This document shows, piece by piece, positions 9,495 to 19,476 of a DNA stretch of 64,000 bases; the stretch's first letter is position 1; each line of letters opens with the position of its first letter. The stretch spans positions 110,592-174,591 of the forward strand of contig NZ_CP031468.1 in assembly GCF_003368325.1 (NCBI RefSeq). The letters are read 5' to 3'. The stretch comes from Paraburkholderia caffeinilytica. GTDB lineage: Bacteria; Pseudomonadota; Gammaproteobacteria; Burkholderiales; Burkholderiaceae. The translations under genes were made by a program, and so were the position numbers. Under the pieces are notes generated by a model, which was not told where the DNA came from, did not search any database, and saw nothing but the letters and a program-made list of their open reading frames with translations.

Positions 9495-10658
9495 TCAGAA
9501 CTTGTGGTTGATGCCGGCGCGCAAGAAAAGCTGATGACTGGACCTCGAGGCAGTCAGTCCGTTGATGGACGCAACCGCCGTGGTACCCGTCGAATCGATA
9601 CCGCTCGCGTCCTGCGCAACGGCCAGAAGATACGCATCTGTCCGTTTCGAAAGGAAGTAGTCGAGCATGGCGTTCACCTGGTGATAATGCGCACGCTCTG
9701 CCTTTGTGAAATCGTACGATGCGTCCACCATCAGGGACGGCGTGATGTACTGCATCACGCTGACCTCGAGGTTATGAAACTTCACACTCCCGGCGTTCGG
9801 CGTCGACGACGTAGTGACGATGTCGGCGAAACTGGTATACGTGTACATCGCACCGAGAGTCGTTCCCTTAAACGTGTATTTGGTGGCAGTACCGAACACC
9901 GAATAGGTCCGCGCCGATGCATATCCACGATAAACCGGGCTCGTGACCGGATTGAGATAGGTTGTACCTGTGACGGGCGTCACGGTGCCGCCATAAGCTG
10001 CTGTCGCGGGATTTTTGACGTTTAGATACGCGGCGTTCAGGGTGAATCCGCCCGCGGTGTACCCGCCGCCCGTGCTGAAGATTCTGTTTTTCGTCGTACT
10101 GCCCGCCACTCCTCCCGGCGCGATCAGGCCGTTGAACGTGAAGCCGTTCAGATTCGGACTTGCATACTTGAAGGCGTTGTTTTCACGAAAGGCATCGTTC
10201 ACGTTGTCGTAGTCTCCCGGGTGCGCGCCAGGGTAGCCCGCCCACTGATCAGAGGTCGCCAGCGCACCCAAGTAGTTCGCAACCGAGTCGTACTGACGGC
10301 CTGCCGTGAACGTTCCGTAACGGCTGCTGAGGCCGACGAACGCCTGTCTTCCGAACATCAGGCCGCCCTGGCCGAGTGCACCTGAAAAACCATCGAAGCC
10401 ATTTTCGAGCGTGAAGATCGCGGCCATGCCCCCATCCAGATCCTCGCGGCCCGTGAAACCCACCCGACTCCCCCATTTGACGCTACTGAGCGCTTGATAG
10501 GAAGCCTTGCCGCCGCGGTTGCTCGTGTAGTCGACACCATTGTCGATACTGCCGTACAAGATGACACTGCTTTGAGCAAAAACTGACGTATTGGCAATAC
10601 CCGCAGACACCAGAACGGCAAGCGCGGCTTGCCTGAAAGCGAGATTCGATAAGCGCAT
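9495..10658 (-). CDS. Gram-negative porin (Burkholderia trimeric type)
   Basis: 387 aa. Signal peptide with LAVLVSAGIANTSVFAQ, then SSVILYGSIDNGVDYTSN, the usual first strand of the OmpC-like Burkholderiales porins. The middle carries GREDLDGGMAAIFTLENGFD and GRQAFVGLSSRYGTFTAGRQYD. The protein ends in ...HKF, the terminal Phe recognised by the BAM complex. It probably supplies outer-membrane entry for the substrate handled by the neighbouring MFS transporters. Confidence 0.92.
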   Translation of the reverse strand: MRLSNLAFRQAALAVLVSAGIANTSVFAQSSVILYGSIDNGVDYTSNRGGKASYQALSSVKWGSRVGFTGREDLDGGMAAIFTLENGFDGFSGALGQGGLMFGRQAFVGLSSRYGTFTAGRQYDSVANYLGALATSDQWAGYPGAHPGDYDNVNDAFRENNAFKYASPNLNGFTFNGLIAPGGVAGSTTKNRIFSTGGGYTAGGFTLNAAYLNVKNPATAAYGGTVTPVTGTTYLNPVTSPVYRGYASARTYSVFGTATKYTFKGTTLGAMYTYTSFADIVTTSSTPNAGSVKFHNLEVSVMQYITPSLMVDASYDFTKAERAHYHQVNAMLDYFLSKRTDAYLLAVAQDASGIDSTGTTAVASINGLTASRSSHQLFLRAGINHKF

Positions 10659-10720
10659 TATATTTTGGATTCCTAATTACTTGTGAAGCATTCATTCTTC
10701 TAAGATTTTTTCCACGACGG

Positions 10721-12043
10721 CTACACGCGCATTCGTGGCAGTCGCAATGCGAGGAAGCCACCGATCAGCAGGCAGAGCGCGATGAGATAGAGCCCCCCCG
10801 AGATGTGATGAGTCGCATCCCGAATAATGCCCAGCACGAACGGGCTGATGTAACTTGGCACGCTCGAGATAGAATTGATCAACGCGATACCGACCACGGC
10901 CGCTTCACTTTTCAGAATCGACGTGGCAGATGACCAGAAGACGCCGAAGCACGACAAAATGCCAAGGTACGACAAGGCAAGCCCCGCGACTGCCACGACC
11001 AGCGAGTGTGCGAAGAACGCGCATACGAACAGGCCCAATGCGCCAGCGACGGAACCCATTGCGTAGTGCCATCTGCATTCTCCCCTCCTATCGGATGAAT
11101 ATCCGACCGCGATCATGCCTATGCCGGCGACTAGGTAGGGGATGGCCGTCACCAGCCCGTTCGTGACGAGATCGGTTACGCCCAGGTCCATTACGATCTG
11201 CGGAAGCCAGAACGAGAAGCCAGCGTTGCCCACGATCAGGAAAAGGTAGATGAACGTAAGCAACCAGAAAACACGCGAGCGAACCGCTGCACCGATGCCA
11301 TTGGACATCCCGTGCGGCACCTGCACTTGCGCATCGACACGTATGGCGACCAGGGACCTCTCCTCGGCCGACAGCCAGCGCGCGTCTTTCGGCCGATTGT
11401 CCAGATAGAAATACGCCCAAATCCCGACCAGAACGGACGGAATACCTTCGAGCAAAAACATCCATTGCCAGCCACGCAGTTCGTGCGTGCCGTTGAACGT
11501 CCGCATGACGAAGCCCGACAGAGGCGCACCAATGATTCCTGACACCGGGATTGCCGCCATGAAGATCGCGATCATGCGGGCCCGCATGTCGGCCGGGAAC
11601 CAGTATGTCAGGTAGAGAATGACGCCCGGCACCAAGCCGGCTTCAGCGACACCGAGAAGAAACCGCATGAGGTAGAAACTGGTGGACGAGTGAATGAACA
11701 TCATGCCGGTGGACAACGCTCCCCAGAGGATCATGATCCGGCTAATCGTCACGCGTGCGCCAAAGCGATTCAGCATCACGTTGCTGGGCACTTCAAAGCA
11801 CAAATACCCGATGAAGAATATCCCTGCGCCCAAGCCATAAACCCGATCGGAGAAGCCCAGATCTGCGCCAAACTGCAGCTTCGCGTAGCCGATGTTCACC
11901 CGGTCCAAATACGAAAGGACATACACCAGGAAAAGGAAAGGCATGATCCGAAGCGCGATCTTCTTGAAGATGCGGGCTTCATTCTCTGAAGAACTTACGC
12001 AACGAAGTCCGGCAGCAAGTGAACTCAATTTCGAATCAGACAT
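10721..12043 (-). CDS. MFS transporter, ACS type (second in operon)
   Basis: 440 aa, about 12 transmembrane segments. SYLDRVNIGYAKLQFGADLG and YLCFEVPSNVMLNRFGAR are characteristic of tartrate/phthalate-type ACS permeases. It lies 62 bp before the porin gene and downstream of the RraA-like gene. Two related but clearly different ACS carriers in one operon suggest two substrates or import and export of a substrate/product pair. Confidence 0.88.
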   Translation of the reverse strand: MSDSKLSSLAAGLRCVSSSENEARIFKKIALRIMPFLFLVYVLSYLDRVNIGYAKLQFGADLGFSDRVYGLGAGIFFIGYLCFEVPSNVMLNRFGARVTISRIMILWGALSTGMMFIHSSTSFYLMRFLLGVAEAGLVPGVILYLTYWFPADMRARMIAIFMAAIPVSGIIGAPLSGFVMRTFNGTHELRGWQWMFLLEGIPSVLVGIWAYFYLDNRPKDARWLSAEERSLVAIRVDAQVQVPHGMSNGIGAAVRSRVFWLLTFIYLFLIVGNAGFSFWLPQIVMDLGVTDLVTNGLVTAIPYLVAGIGMIAVGYSSDRRGECRWHYAMGSVAGALGLFVCAFFAHSLVVAVAGLALSYLGILSCFGVFWSSATSILKSEAAVVGIALINSISSVPSYISPFVLGIIRDATHHISGGLYLIALCLLIGGFLALRLPRMRV

Positions 12044-12145
12044 TTTCCCGCCTAGATGCAGATGAATGGGAATGAGCGTCGTGCAATGCGTCGATGGTTA
12101 CCGCCACTGGGCCACGGGAGCGATCGGGTGGTGGTGTTTCTTGGG

Positions 12146-12808
12146 CTAGCCTCTACGCGTATCGACGAGGGCGGTGGCTCCGGAGATATCGGGAAGCCGC
12201 TCGCCCTTTGCAAGCCGTTCCAGAAGCAACAGTTCCGCCTGCTGCATATCGAGCGCCATGCGGCCGATCTGCGCAGCGCGCCCCGCTTCGAGCACCACGA
12301 CCCCGCTTTCATCGGCGAGAATGGCGTCTCCCGGATTCACGGACTGCCCGCCTACGCTGATCGGCACGTTGAAGGCGCCTTCGAGGCCAAGGATCTTCGT
12401 GGTGATCGGCGATGGTCCACGGCACCACACGGGCATTTCGCAGCGCCGGATTTCCGAGAAATCGGTCGCGACTCCATCGATCACGGCGCCCGCGACACCT
12501 GCGCGCTTCGCAGTATTGGTCACGACGCCGCCCCAACAGGCGTGCCGCGTATCCCCGCAACGCTCGATAACGACAAAATCTCCTGGGCGTAGATGCGGCA
12601 GGATGTAATGCAGCAAGGTCGAGTCAGCCCCCGGGATTCGCAGAGTAACAGCCGTCCCCGCGACACGACGCTCGGGCAACACCGCGCGGATCGCCGGATC
12701 GACGAAGCCACTGTGTTGCACGTGCCCAATCGTAGCCGTTTCAGCTTGCGCCAATAATTGGAGGGTTTCGGTATCAATTTGACGAGGCAGATCTTTCAGG
12801 ATGAACAT
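12146..12808 (-). CDS. RraA-like / dimethylmenaquinone methyltransferase-like protein, atypical motif
   Basis: 220 aa. Similar to the RraA/HMG-aldolase fold: PGADSTLLHYILPHLRPGDFV, GGVVTNTAKRAGVAGAVIDG and VNPGDAILADESGVV. Characterised 4-hydroxy-4-methyl-2-oxoglutarate aldolases have an Arg-Asp pair after the VIDG segment; here it reads VIDGVATDFSEI, so the Arg is Thr. That makes the aldolase activity uncertain. ATG 12808 chosen (MFILKDLPRQ); it lies 13 bp after the nitrilase stop. Misannotation as a methyltransferase is common in this family. Confidence 0.8.
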   Translation of the reverse strand: MFILKDLPRQIDTETLQLLAQAETATIGHVQHSGFVDPAIRAVLPERRVAGTAVTLRIPGADSTLLHYILPHLRPGDFVVIERCGDTRHACWGGVVTNTAKRAGVAGAVIDGVATDFSEIRRCEMPVWCRGPSPITTKILGLEGAFNVPISVGGQSVNPGDAILADESGVVVLEAGRAAQIGRMALDMQQAELLLLERLAKGERLPDISGATALVDTRRG

Positions 12809-12821
12809 GGTGGCTGCCTCT

Positions 12822-13622
12822 TCACAGTACGTGGTGGCTGGCAACGGGGACATTGCGGCGAACGCTCGCGGTATAGTCATCGTCGAGCGTTGCGACGATG
12901 AATCCCACGCGGTCCGATGCCTGTGCAACCACGCTGCCCCAAGGATCGATCACCATGCTGTGACCCCAGCACGCTTTCGTGCCGTTGCCATGCGTGAAGA
13001 CCTGACCGCAAGCCACAAAATAGGTTTGCGTCTCGATAGCGCGAGCACGCGACAACACTTCCCAGTGGTCCTTGCCCGTTTGCAGGGTGAAGGCGGCCGG
13101 CAGCACGATGATGTCGCATCCTTCGTCGCGCAGCTTTCTAAACAGCTCCGGAAAACGGATGTCGTAGCAGATCGCGCAGCCGACTTTCTGACCGTCGACT
13201 TCATAGGTCACGATTTCCGTACCGCGCCCGACCCGCGACGACTCGAGATAGGTGATACCGCCCGGAACTTCGACGTCGAACAGATGGATCTTCCGGTATT
13301 TTGCGATGACCTCACCGGTCGGGCCGAAGACAGCGGTGGTGTTGTATCGGGCGGCGCCCTCGCTTTCAACCACGCTTCCTGCGTGGAGCGTGACCTTCAG
13401 TTCCCGCGCCAGCGCGGAGAAGCGGTGGAAAATGCCCCCTTGCGGAAACGGCTCGCCGCTTTCCCGTTGGAGGGAATCGCTTGCGCTCAGGCAGGCGAAG
13501 TATTCAGGCAGCACGATCAGTGTTGCTCCGTCCGCGGCCGCGGCACGCACCAGGCGCTCAGCTTCTGCGCAATTGGCGTCCTTGTCGTCTTGTGAATTCA
13601 TTTGGATTGCAGCAATTTTCAT
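12822..13622 (-). CDS. Carbon-nitrogen hydrolase (nitrilase superfamily, NIT1/amidase-like)
   Basis: 266 aa, the size of single-domain amidases of the superfamily. The catalytic Glu-Lys-Cys triad is visible: E40 in IVLPEYF, K111 in YRKIHLFD and C152 in AICYDIRFPE. The pattern is closest to Nit1/deaminated-glutathione or omega-amidase types, which hydrolyse small amides. First gene of the operon read towards 7345, divergent from the LysR gene at 13835. An amide or nitrile substrate feeding an oxoacid pathway would fit the aldolase downstream; this is inference. Confidence 0.87.
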   Translation of the reverse strand: MKIAAIQMNSQDDKDANCAEAERLVRAAAADGATLIVLPEYFACLSASDSLQRESGEPFPQGGIFHRFSALARELKVTLHAGSVVESEGAARYNTTAVFGPTGEVIAKYRKIHLFDVEVPGGITYLESSRVGRGTEIVTYEVDGQKVGCAICYDIRFPELFRKLRDEGCDIIVLPAAFTLQTGKDHWEVLSRARAIETQTYFVACGQVFTHGNGTKACWGHSMVIDPWGSVVAQASDRVGFIVATLDDDYTASVRRNVPVASHHVL

Positions 13623-13834
13623 GGCGGTTCTCTGTTGGGATGATGTGTTGCTATCCTCCCGCCTTTGATCTTCCCCGTAAAACGAGAAAATCTATTCAAA
13701 TTCTCAAATTTTTCCGATCAGTGCCCCACGGTACAATCTAAAAAGTGCCGAGTCGGACGTTTTCGGGGTACGCGAGCAGACCGGACGTGCGTGCCTTAAC
13801 CCTTTATTGATCACTTGCTTAATTTTGGCGTGTC

Positions 13835-14752
13835 ATGAACCTGCGTTTTCTCGAAACCTTCGTTTGGGCGGCCCGCCTTAATAGCTTTCGTTTAGCGGCA
13901 GAGAAATTGAACCTGAGCCAGGCGACGATTTCAGCTCGAATAGCGGCACTGGAACAAGAGCTGGGCATAAAGCTGTTCCAAAGAAGCGGTAGGGACACGA
14001 GCCTGACAGTGCAAGGTGAACGCGCGCTCACGGGCGCCGACGAACTACTAAGAGCCGCTGCCAAGTTTCGGCTCCAATTGAATGGACTTGAACACGCACG
14101 GGGAACGATTCGAATTGGCGTGATCGACGCAATCGCGTTCACGCTCCTTCCGCTGATCGTGGACCGATTGAATACGACCTACCCAAACGTCAATTTCGAG
14201 TTACATGCTGATACGAGCATCAACCTCGCACGGCAACTGACAGAGAGCAAGCTGCATCTGGCCTTGCTCATGGGTCCGGTTCACGGAACAGACATTGTCA
14301 GTCGCCCCATGTTCAACCTGTCTGCAACCTGGATCGCGGGTCCATCCTTTCCTAACGCAGAAACGCCGATCGATCTAGACGTTCTGGTCAGCCATCCCAT
14401 CATTTCATTTCCAAAAGGCTCCGACCCGCATGAAACAATGCGAGGCTATTTTCGCCGAGACGTCTTCCAGGCAATGCGTGTTTATACGTCCAATTCCGTT
14501 GCCACAATTGTCAAGCTGGTCAGCGATGGATTGGGGGTGGCAGTTCTCCCGGAAGCAATCGTGAAAGACGAGATAACGAGCGGCAAGCTCCTGAAGCTCG
14601 ACGTGATCCAACCATTTCCCGCGTTCGCTTTCCATCTTGCGTATGTCGACGCGCCGGAGACTTCGCTACCCGGACTCATTGCCGACCTAGTCAGCGCTGC
14701 AGCACATGACTACTGTCGGCAGGAAACTTCTCGAGTTGCTTGGGTTCCGTGA
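13835..14752 (+). CDS. LysR-family transcriptional regulator
   Basis: 305 aa. The HTH (residues about 3-62) contains FRLAAEKLNLSQATISARIAALEQELGIKLF; the effector-binding domain follows with LPLIVDRLNTTYPNVNFELHADT. It is divergent from the nitrilase gene across 212 bp, so it probably senses an intermediate of the 13622-7345 operon and controls it. The start at 13835 is supported by the fit of the HTH to the family beginning (MNLRFLETFV). Confidence 0.9.
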   Translation: MNLRFLETFVWAARLNSFRLAAEKLNLSQATISARIAALEQELGIKLFQRSGRDTSLTVQGERALTGADELLRAAAKFRLQLNGLEHARGTIRIGVIDAIAFTLLPLIVDRLNTTYPNVNFELHADTSINLARQLTESKLHLALLMGPVHGTDIVSRPMFNLSATWIAGPSFPNAETPIDLDVLVSHPIISFPKGSDPHETMRGYFRRDVFQAMRVYTSNSVATIVKLVSDGLGVAVLPEAIVKDEITSGKLLKLDVIQPFPAFAFHLAYVDAPETSLPGLIADLVSAAAHDYCRQETSRVAWVP

Positions 14753-14764
14753 GTCGCCAGGTGC

Positions 14765-15322
14765 CACTCTTTTTTCATCGCTCTGTCGTAACACGGCGCG
14801 TAACCGCAGGGGCCCGCTCGCCGAACTTCTCTTCGGGGCGCACCCAGGTCTTCATCCCAAGCACGCTAACGGCAAGCCCCTCGGCGTGATCGCCAGCAGG
14901 CTGGGCATCATGAAGCCTTGCTCATGGTTGCCGGTGCCGCGACCCAAACGCTCAGTCGCTTGCAGATGAGACAGGTTGAACTCCGTTGTGTCCTGAACCG
15001 CCAGCACGATCGGCACCTGCCTCATGCGATCGAGCGTTTGCGCAATATGGGGCGCGAGGATGCCGTCCTTGTCGACCTGCGTATTATCGAAGAAACAGTA
15101 GGCTGGCTTAAGCGATTGTGGAAACCAACCGTTGCGGACTGCACGCGAGTCGGCGAGCCAGCGCAACAAGGCGCTGCGCCAGGCGTGCATCACCCAGATT
15201 CGCCTCCCCGAATTCGGCACTTGCCCAGTCACCCGTCTCGTTCTCGTTGACGAATTGCAACTGCCGTTGCGAACAGAATGGGCCGAAATCAACATCGACG
15301 CAGACTGTTTACAAGCGATCAT
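14765..15322 (-). pseudogene. IS4-family transposase remnant, frameshifted
   Basis: Minus-strand reading gives VLAVQDTTEFNLSHL (first catalytic Asp of the Tn5/IS4 type), ATERLGRGTGNHEQGF and SLLAITPRGLPLACLG. It then continues after a frameshift near 14860 as MKTWVRPEEKFGERAPAVTRR. The C-terminal half including the remaining DDE residues is absent, so it is not functional. Confidence 0.75.
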
Positions 15323-15439
15323 CCATCACGCCGCTCACGAAGATGTGGGGCCTTATTGCAGCCGATACAGTCACTGCGGATCCCTATGAAATCCGCTGAC
15401 TCGCCCCTCATTGGCGTCACGAGCTAAGGGCTCTTATGC

Positions 15440-15750
15440 ACATTCAGGTTTAGCGAGTTCAGGTCCAACCTGTCTAGTCATCACATTCGACTGCCGACGC
15501 AACCTTTCGACGTGCCATCCTGTGTAAAACGTAAACTCCCTACGCAGCGCTAAACCGTTCAGGCTTTGCGCGTGGTCGCGGATCGCCTTATCGCCCGTCG
15601 TAGGAGCACTTTCGACGAAGAGCTTGGGATCCTGGTCCCACTCAGCCTCAGTGACGACCTATTACGGCCGGATCGGCCAGATGGCATCCAGATGACCATG
15701 CATGTGAGAAGGGACATCGAAATGGACCGAGTAGTGATCATATAGTTCTC
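15440..15750 (-). pseudogene. Decayed open frame of unknown function
   Basis: On the minus strand one frame reads DHYSVHFDVPSHMHGHLDA, then two consecutive stops (TAA TAG), then LFVESAPTTGDKAIRDHAQ and REFTFYTGWHVERLRRQS, ending at a stop. The composition looks like real protein on both sides of the stops. I do not recognise the family. The remaining bases to 15910 show nothing. Confidence 0.35.
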
Positions 15751-15910
15751 ACAGCGCGGCGGCGGCACATCGCGATGCTGCCGCCGCGACCCCTACGGGA
15801 TTCGCATCCTCCTTGGAACTCGCCAATGTCGGACCCGAAAGCAAGCCCATGGCTTGTGCCGGCGCTTGGATTCGTCGCAGCCTTGTAGCCCAAAGGGCAC
15901 CACTCTTTGA

Positions 15911-17056
15911 TCAGAACCTGTGACGGATACCTAGGCTGGCGATTTCCTGCGAGCGCGACCCCGATGGGTAGTCGTAGTCGGCCACCGTGGCTGTCGCGCC
16001 GGTGCCGGACGCACGCTGATATGCACCGACAACATAAACGTCCGTACGTTTGGACACACTATAGTCAGCGCCGAGCGAAACCTGGTTGTACGAAGCCGAC
16101 GGTCCGTTCCCCGAAGCATGAGTGAATGTGTAACCCAGGCCCAGCAGCGTAGCCGCCGTCAGTTGATAGCTCACAAAACCTGCACCAACGTCGTAGTGCT
16201 CGGTGAAGCTGAACGTCGAGAATGCATCAGGCTTGTACTGGGCATTGCTATACCGCAAACCAGCAGTGAACGGGCCGCTCACGTACTGGCCTGCAATTGA
16301 GACGATGCGGATTGACATCGCCGATTGGTACGGCAGGTTAATCGAATTGAACGTACCGTCCGACGTTGCACCGGCACTCCAGCTCCCATTCCGAGACGCT
16401 GCCGAGCCCGCATTGTCCATGCGAAGGTAACCTGCGGCGAGGCTAAAAGGGCCATTAGAGTAGCTAGCCGCTCCCGACCATGTCTGCCCCGATCCAGTTG
16501 AACCTGCAACCCCGCCGAACGCATACATGGCTTCGACCTGGAAGCCCGCGTATGTTTGCGACGTGTACTTGACTGCATTGTTTGTACGCGAGCTGTTATC
16601 GTTGTTATCGACATCGCTAGGCGTCGAAAATGTAGAGCCCCAGTAGTTGTCAGCGGTGAATTGCTGAACTTGGTCAACGACCGGGTCGTACTGGCGGCCA
16701 ACGGTCACGGTGCCCCAATGGTCACTCGCGAGCCCAACGAACGCCTGGCGACCGAACTGGCGACCGCCTTGATTGAGCCTACCTGTGTTCGGGTTGAACC
16801 CGCTCTCCAACTGGAAAATTGCCCTTAAGCCACCACCAAGGTCTTCTGCGCCTTTGAGTCCCCACCGCGGGCCCTGCAGGTTGCCACCCGCCATACCAAT
16901 AAAGTTCGCGTCGCTGCCTTTGTTGTCAGTCGTGTTGTGCACGAATTGCAACGAATCGTCGATCACACCATACAACGCGACACTGCTCTGGCCATATGCC
17001 GTATTGATGGCACAGACAAGCGCAAACGGAATGACCGACAGTCTGATATTTATCAT
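15911..17056 (-). CDS. Gram-negative porin (Burkholderia trimeric type)
   Basis: 381 aa. Signal peptide (IPFALVCAINTAYGQ), then SSVALYGVIDDSLQFVHN. GAEDLGGGLRAIFQLESGFN and GRQAFVGLASDHWGTVTVGR are standard porin segments, and the C-terminus ends in ...RHRF. ATG 17056 is chosen because GGAG lies 6 nt upstream. It stands alone, with IS remnants downstream and an AT-rich leader upstream. It differs from the 9495-10658 porin in the loops, so it is not a recent duplicate. Confidence 0.92.
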   Translation of the reverse strand: MINIRLSVIPFALVCAINTAYGQSSVALYGVIDDSLQFVHNTTDNKGSDANFIGMAGGNLQGPRWGLKGAEDLGGGLRAIFQLESGFNPNTGRLNQGGRQFGRQAFVGLASDHWGTVTVGRQYDPVVDQVQQFTADNYWGSTFSTPSDVDNNDNSSRTNNAVKYTSQTYAGFQVEAMYAFGGVAGSTGSGQTWSGAASYSNGPFSLAAGYLRMDNAGSAASRNGSWSAGATSDGTFNSINLPYQSAMSIRIVSIAGQYVSGPFTAGLRYSNAQYKPDAFSTFSFTEHYDVGAGFVSYQLTAATLLGLGYTFTHASGNGPSASYNQVSLGADYSVSKRTDVYVVGAYQRASGTGATATVADYDYPSGSRSQEIASLGIRHRF

Positions 17057-17448
17057 TTTCATCTCCAAACAATAATTTTTTATATATTTAAATTGGCACT
17101 AATCGTATATAGTACTTCTAACAAATTAGCGATTATCGTATTACATACATAAACCTAATTATCTTTTTTAACTAATATCTATAGCAGGCTTCATTATGAA
17201 TACACCACAGCCCGACAACCTTTCAGTTGTCAAGTGATTCGCACTAGTCACTCCATCGCCCAAGATTTGCTGTGAAAGCGGCCAGAATGGCAGCTTGATC
17301 GTCTTGTTTCTAAGTCGCGTCGTTAGTTGAAGTCCCTACCTGACTGACATCCGAAACGGCTGGTCTAGCCCTCCGTAAGTCGACATGCGTTCGCCAAAGA
17401 TAGTTGTCTAAGGCGCACATGGGACTTCGACTGTGTGTCACGAATAAG
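17057..17448. other. Intergenic region, AT-rich next to the porin
   Basis: 392 bp without a gene. The first 130 bases upstream of the porin are strongly AT-rich, unlike the rest of the window, and should hold the porin promoter. No clear hairpin or repeat seen. Confidence 0.4.
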
Positions 17449-18588
17449 TTACATGCGAATTTCGTCGAGCAACGTCTTTTTTCCGTTTTTATAATTGAAT
17501 ATTGAGACTACTCCGTGGAGCAAGTCACCCCTCGGATCAAACGCAATCGGACCGGTAACGCCCTTATAATCAGTACCTTGCATAGCTGCGAGGATTTTTT
17601 CCGGATTTGTCGAATCAGCGCTTTTCATGGCTTTGACTACGACGTTCACGGCGTCGTAGGAGTAAGGGGCATATGAGACAACCGGTATACCGAAGCGCTT
17701 CTGATACTTTGCCGCAAATTCAGCGCCACCAGACATTTTTCCAAGTGAGATTCCAGGCGACGAGCAGATGACGTTATCCGTTGCGGGACCCGCTAACTCG
17801 GACAAGGCCTCCGTACATACTCCGTCTCCGGCCAGAACCCTTGCATGCATGCCTAGCTGCCTCGCTTGCTTGGCGAAGGCCCCCCCTGTCGCATCCATCC
17901 CACCGAACATAATTGCATCGGGGTTTTCGCCTTTAATTTTTGTCAGAATTGCACGGAAGTCGATCGCTTTGTCGTTGGTCGCGTCACGTGAAACGATCTT
18001 CAGTCCCAGCGATTGAGCGGCGTTTTCGAATTCCCGAGCCAGCCCTTGTCCATACGCAGTTGCATCGTCGACGATCGCGACGGTCTTCAACTTCAATGTG
18101 GTCGCCGCATACTTCGCAAGCGCTGGTCCTTGCTGCGCATCGGTGGCAACCACTCGGTAGGTCGTCTTGAAGCCTTGTTGCGTGTAGGTAGGATTTGTTG
18201 CGGACGGCGAAATCTGGACGATATGGGCGTCGCTGTAGATCTTCGATGCGGGAATCGATGTGCCCGACGTTCCATGGCCGACAATCGCGACTACGTGTTC
18301 GTCAACTAGCTTCTGCGCGACCTGCGTTGCGATACGCGGATCACCCGCATCGTCCTGTGAGTCAAGACGAAGCAAAACCTTTTTGCCTTGAATCACGAGA
18401 CCTTTACTATTGATCTCCTCTACTGCCATGAGCGCGCCATTTTCCTGATCCTTCCCCAAGTGGGCGATGCTACCGGTTGTGGGCGCGACGTTCCCGATCA
18501 GAACGACTTCGTCACTCCACGCGGGATTAGAAATCACAACACTAATCACCACAGATGCGAGTTGATACTTGTTTCTAGAAATACTCAT
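17449..18588 (-). CDS. Branched-chain amino-acid-type ABC substrate-binding protein (LivK-like), orphan
   Basis: 379 aa family 6 periplasmic binding protein. Signal-peptide-like start, then VVLIGNVAPTTGSIAHLGKDQENGA, IVGHGTSGTSIPASKIYSDA, ISPSATNPTYTQQGFKTTYR and IPVVSYAPYSYDAVNVVVKAM, all typical of LivK/AmiC-like proteins. ATG 18588 has GGAGAAAATTGGA in front. No permease or ATPase gene is nearby, so it must work with a transporter encoded elsewhere or is a stranded remnant of a liv operon. Confidence 0.88.
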   Translation of the reverse strand: MSISRNKYQLASVVISVVISNPAWSDEVVLIGNVAPTTGSIAHLGKDQENGALMAVEEINSKGLVIQGKKVLLRLDSQDDAGDPRIATQVAQKLVDEHVVAIVGHGTSGTSIPASKIYSDAHIVQISPSATNPTYTQQGFKTTYRVVATDAQQGPALAKYAATTLKLKTVAIVDDATAYGQGLAREFENAAQSLGLKIVSRDATNDKAIDFRAILTKIKGENPDAIMFGGMDATGGAFAKQARQLGMHARVLAGDGVCTEALSELAGPATDNVICSSPGISLGKMSGGAEFAAKYQKRFGIPVVSYAPYSYDAVNVVVKAMKSADSTNPEKILAAMQGTDYKGVTGPIAFDPRGDLLHGVVSIFNYKNGKKTLLDEIRM

Positions 18589-19146
18589 TCCAATTTTCTC
18601 CAAAGATTGGGGAAACTACGGTACAACAATGAAATTTGGGTACACCTTGCGATGACCTCAGAGGATGTAAGTCACCCAGACCAAGTGCAGCCCACTTGTG
18701 ACTCGCCTAGAATCGCGCCTCAGAGGCTCAGAAAATCTCGCGCGACCCCGAGAACCTCCCGAATCGCCGCTTTTCAGCGAGACGGAGAACAGCGTCGCGC
18801 GCTCCTACTGATGCGGGACGGAGCCAAACATTCAACTAACGTTTTCTTGATTCCCGTATTCTCGTCTGGTGCCTAATCTGTAAGCTGGACTACCAGTGAC
18901 ACCTATACTTCAAGTCTCAGTCCGGAATTGCGTGTGGAACACTCCCCCAGCCAACACCGCCTTTCCCGCTCGGTTTCACTGTGCAAGAGCTCTGACATGA
19001 AAACCACACGTTGATTGCGGAGACCTCGCCTCCCAAAAATCTGAAACAGCAATACGCGGTGGAGTCAGACTAAATTTTTCATCTTCTTGTTTCGTTATAC
19101 TAATAAAATTGATGGAGAGTTTTTTGAACAGGCCAGAATGAGTGCC
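18589..19146. other. Gap without a recognisable gene
   Basis: About 560 bp between the LivK-like gene and the decayed puuD copy. I see no coding pattern, RNA gene or clear repeat. 19060-19120 is AT-rich. Confidence 0.35.
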
Positions 19147-19443
19147 TCAAACGCAGACCGCTGTTGAATTCAATTGCATAGCGCCCATGTCGCCATAATC
19201 TGGCGCGTATCGGGATGGGAGCAGACGTTCGCGCAGACACCGCACTGCAGCGCGAGCGCCTTGGGCATCCTCGCACTCTGCTCTGACCTGCCAGCGGAAC
19301 CGAAGGGTGTCATTGCAAGCCTCATCTGTAACCATCATCTTTGGCGCCGTGTTGAGTCGCGGTCTCGCGGAGGTAGAAGCAAACGAGCCGGAAACCAGCA
19401 CGCGCGATTGTCGTATATCATCCAGCCCTGCTTTCTGTATCAT
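19147..19443 (-). pseudogene. Remnant of a puuD-like gene (5' end only)
   Basis: The minus-strand frame from ATG 19443 begins with RQSRVLVSGSFASTSARPRLN, which aligns with RQLRVLVSGSFGSPLATPQLN at the start of the intact class I amidotransferase at 23052-23828. After about 30 residues the similarity fades, and none of the Cys-His-Glu catalytic segments is present. It stands divergently in front of a GntR gene, and the intergenic AAACTCTAACAT is shared with the intact locus. It is therefore the decayed half of a duplicated divergon. Confidence 0.6.
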
Positions 19444-19476
19444 GAACGTAGCATTGCTGTCCTATGTTTAAAACTC

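Noticed and set aside
12801..13595. 264-codon plus-strand open frame opposite the nitrilase gene
   Set aside because: The complementary strand has an intact catalytic triad and normal codon use; this frame is only its mirror.
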